Source: Halocaridina rubra (lineage: Eukaryota; Arthropoda; Malacostraca; Decapoda; Atyidae). From it: a DNA stretch of 15,000 nt. The translations under genes and the position numbers were made by a program. The notes beneath the pieces were generated by a model, which was not told the DNA's origin, did not search any database, and worked only from the letters and a program-made list of their open reading frames with translations. How positions within the stretch are numbered: position 1 is the first letter of the stretch; every line of letters starts with the position of its first letter. The DNA lies in the NCBI GenBank assembly GCA_037179515.1, contig JAXCGZ010014022.1:20001-35000 (forward strand). The letters run 5' to 3'. Of the stretch, positions 11,817 to 15,000 are shown one piece after another.

Positions 11817-11920
11817 TAAGGGCTTGGTAGATTCTTCATAAATTCATCGATACTTGAATGCAATAAATTGTTCTAAAAGGTGAAGAGCAAGGTGACTGGG
11901 AATCCCATTTTAATAATTTT
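11717..11920 (+). repeat. Degenerate tandem duplication (about 103-base unit) of the transposon 3' flank
   Basis: Two successive segments each begin GGGCTTG (11717 and 11820). Each continues through an A/T-rich part to a TGTTC...TAAAA-GG-GAAGA-CAAGG segment (about 11767-11800 and about 11867-11897), then GGGA and AATAAT. Similarity is partial but ordered. The unit resembles the 3' end of Tc1-type elements, so this may be two decayed ends side by side. Confidence 0.4.
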
Positions 11921-12059
11921 CTTCCGACAGGAAGGAAATTTGTAACCTCTTACTCGGCCATCTTTTTATTAAGGAGGATTATTGTTTTTGTATATAGATA
12001 GATCGATAAATAGATCTCTTTTTAACAAGAGCCATTTTCCTTCTAAAAGGGGTGTGACT
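11921..12059. other. Spacer with no recognised feature
   Basis: Short AT-rich sequence with a small GATA/GATC-rich patch at about 11995-12015. No gene is seen. Confidence 0.4.
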
Positions 12060-13875
12060 GAGTCAAAAAGAAATACCTTGACAATTTTGCTGTAGCTAGG
12101 AATCGCTGAACCGCCTATATTCGAAGGTCTAAGGCTTCCTTTATAAGAAGGAAAGTTGATGACATTAACTCTCCCACTGATAAATTCTTCTAGTTCTTAG
12201 CCAAAATCCTCTCCAAAACCTTATGTAACTCATTCTTTCCCCCTCCCATTCGATCTGATGGTTCTATAGCTTGCTCTCCCACTGAGAAAGCCACTCTCTT
12301 TGTCGCTCCTTTTTCTGCCAACTAATTTTATGAGCGATTCCAGCGCACCTGCTCCTCAATCTTTACACCTCACTAACCCTATTCCCTCCCTTATCCTTTC
12401 TTCAAGCAAAGTTCATAAGGTTCTTCGCTCGCTAAACACGAACAAGGCTTCTGGTCCCCATGGTATCCCTGAAAGGTTCCTTAGTGAGTTTGCAGATGAA
12501 CTGACTCCCGTGCTTTACCGTCTAGTTCAGCCTGTTCCTAGGAGGAGTGACCACTCTATTCCTTCAAACTACCGACCAATTGCCTTAACCTCTTCTATTG
12601 CTTAAGTTTTCGAAACTTTGTTCAATGCTCACTTCTTGAAATGCCTTGAATCAAACTCACTTATCTCCGATCACCAGTACGGCTTACGCAAGGCAAGATC
12701 CACGTGTGATCTCCTGTTCTATCTTACTCATCTATGGTCATCTTCTCAGAGGAACTATGGGGAATCCTTTGTCATCGCCCTTGATATCTCTAAGGCTATT
12801 AACAGAGTCTGGCACAAGGCTCTGTTGTCCAAACTCCCTGCCTATGGCTTTACCCCATCTTTCAGTTCTGCTGATTTTCAGTTTTCTTAATGACCATTAT
12901 ATAACTGTAGTTATTGATGGTACAACATCTAGCCCTTTCTCTGTTACCAGTGGTGTTCCACAGGGCTTTGTTCTTTCACCTACTCTCTTCCTTCTCTTCA
13001 TCAATGATCTTCTACAATCCCCATCTTCCTCTCTCCTCCAAGCCTTTGCTGATGATTCTACCCTTCACTTTTTCTCTGCCTTTTCTTCTCAACCTTCATC
13101 TGCTACTCGTAATTAGTCTTGTATCACTATTTCTTCTACTCTCAACTCCAATTTGTAGAGAACATCTGAGTAGGGCACTCAAAATTTAGTTAAATTCAAT
13201 GACAACAAGGCAGTTTCTGGCTATCTCTTCATCTTCTTCTCATCCTGAAAACCCTATTGTCTTCGGAGCTAACGTTATTTACCCTTTTAAGTATATAAAA
13301 CATATTTGGAATCCATATAGCCTCTAACTTGTCTTGGAGGAATCACATTATCCAAATATCTAAATCTTATACCAAAAAATTGGGAGTTTTGTTTCGTTTG
13401 TGTCATTACTTTCCCTCTCTACAGTTACTTAGAATTTATAAAGGTCTTATCCATCAATGCTTAGAATACTGTTCACACATCTGAGGTGCTTCTTCTTATG
13501 CTTTTCTCCTTGATAGGGTTGAATCTAAGGCAGTCAGACTCATTAATGATCCTTTTCTTACTTCTAATCTGAATTCTCTCTCTCTTCACTGTAAGGAATC
13601 TTCCCTTTCTCTTTTCTATCGCTATTATTTCCATCGCTGCTCTGATGAGTTGGCGAGTTGCATCCCTCCCCCACTGCCGAGGCTGCGTAACACTCGGCAA
13701 GCGGGCTCATCTCACAGGTGCTCTGTGGATATTTATGGCTCGCGGATTTGTTTACCCAGCAACTGCTTTTTCCCATCTATCTCCAGACTCTGGAACTCTC
13801 TTCCTAATTGTACCTTTCCTAATTCTTAATACGTATCATCCTTCAAAGAGCAGTTCTATCAATATCTCAGGGCCT
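12060..13875 (+). pseudogene. LINE D: Jockey/CR1-type reverse transcriptase, decayed
   Basis: The readable protein starts at about 12065 (KKKYLDNFAVARNR), the linker after the endonuclease, which is absent. SKASFIRRKVDDIN and NSPTDKFF come next, then PPPIRSDGSIACSPTEKA. The RT follows with LRSLNTNKASGPHGIP, SNYRPIALTS, HQYGLRKARSTCDLL, FVIALDISKA (catalytic Asp, about 12775), SGVPQGFVLSPTLF (about 12949) and QAFADDSTLH (Asp pair, about 13040). The C-terminal region can be read in pieces: KKLGVLFR, LEYCSHI-stop-GAS, LLDRVESKAVRLI, YRYYFHRCSDELASCIPPP, then LWNSLP to about 13870. Stops include TGA in RNR-stop-TAY, TAG at about 12194, TAA at 12603 and TGA at about 13482. Frame changes occur near 12870 and between 13100 and 13400. 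About 17-20 codons appear deleted between LYRL and VQPVPRR at about 12527. No RNase H is seen. Confidence 0.87.
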
Positions 13876-14060
13876 AGTCCTCCATAAGTCTGGGCCTTCT
13901 GTACTTTGACTGTTTTTCCTGTCTGTTGTTTTAATTTGTGTGACATAACCTCATCTCTGCCTTGTCCTTAACCTTTTTCTTTTCCTTCGTCTTGGCATTT
14001 TCTCATGCCCGGGCCTTTATTGATGAGGGCAGTTTTTGCGTGTCCCGGTGTCACACTCTT
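13876..14060 (+). mobile_element. LINE D: 3' untranslated region
   Basis: This follows the end of the RT reading frame and has no coding motif. It contains a palindromic GCCCGGGC at about 14008-14015 and ends in GTGTCACACTCTTAATAT, directly followed by the (AT)n tract. The element's 3' end is placed at about 14060 for that reason. Confidence 0.6.
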
Positions 14061-14067
14061 AATATAT

Positions 14068-15000
<933 letters not shown>

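Noticed and set aside
13636..13660. CTGATGA, the core of a hammerhead ribozyme
   Set aside because: It lies in the LINE D coding sequence (CSDEL) and no matching GAAA core or stems surround it.
13645..13887. Plus-strand frame starting MSWRVASLPHC
   Set aside because: It is an out-of-frame reading of the LINE D C-terminus. The frame reading SDELASCIPPP carries the family pattern.

Overview
The window looks like eukaryotic intergenic DNA, most likely from a decapod crustacean (shrimp, crab, lobster or crayfish). This is inferred from two things. About 3 kb (roughly a fifth) of the window is simple repeats: (AT)n, (AG)n, (GT)n and (AAT)n. The rest is dominated by decayed retroelements of lineages common in decapod genomes. 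I see no convincing host protein-coding gene, no rRNA or tRNA gene and no prokaryotic-type system.

Layout. 1-1417, minus strand: the 5' part (5' leader, endonuclease and linker) of an endonuclease/reverse-transcriptase LINE ('LINE A') that runs off the left edge. 1418-3139, plus strand: a 5'-truncated, frameshifted Penelope-like element (reverse transcriptase plus GIY-YIG endonuclease), head to head with LINE A. 3144-4080: a compound (AAT)n-(ACT)n-(AAT)n tract. 4090-5134, minus strand: the 3' part of a second LINE of the LINE A type ('LINE B'), with (AAT)n on both sides. 5135-5412: (AAT)n. 5566-8471: a 5'-truncated LINE with RT, RNase H and a C-terminal zinc-knuckle-like motif ('LINE C', minus strand), with (AG)n on both sides and a tRNA-derived SINE inserted in its ORF at 7227-7420. 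8532-8679: (GT)n. 8680-9982: AT-rich DNA with no recognised gene. 9983-10432: (AT)n with short TACC and TACA runs. 10433-11440: no recognised gene. 11461-11920: the C-terminal remnant of a Tc1/mariner-type transposase and its duplicated 3' flank. 12060-14060, plus strand: a decayed Jockey/CR1-type LINE ('LINE D'). 14072-15000: a nearly pure (AT)n tract that runs off the right edge.

How the parts relate. These are independent selfish elements at different stages of decay, not a cooperating gene set. LINE C looks youngest: its 442-codon RNase H half is open and keeps all its catalytic acidic residues. LINEs A, B and D, the Penelope-like element and the transposase are broken by stops and frameshifts. 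The main structural theme is that retroelements abut or interrupt microsatellites. Two LINE fragments each have the same repeat motif, in the same strand sense, on both sides. That suggests either insertion into microsatellites or repeat growth at element ends. I found no clear sign of a new enzyme system.
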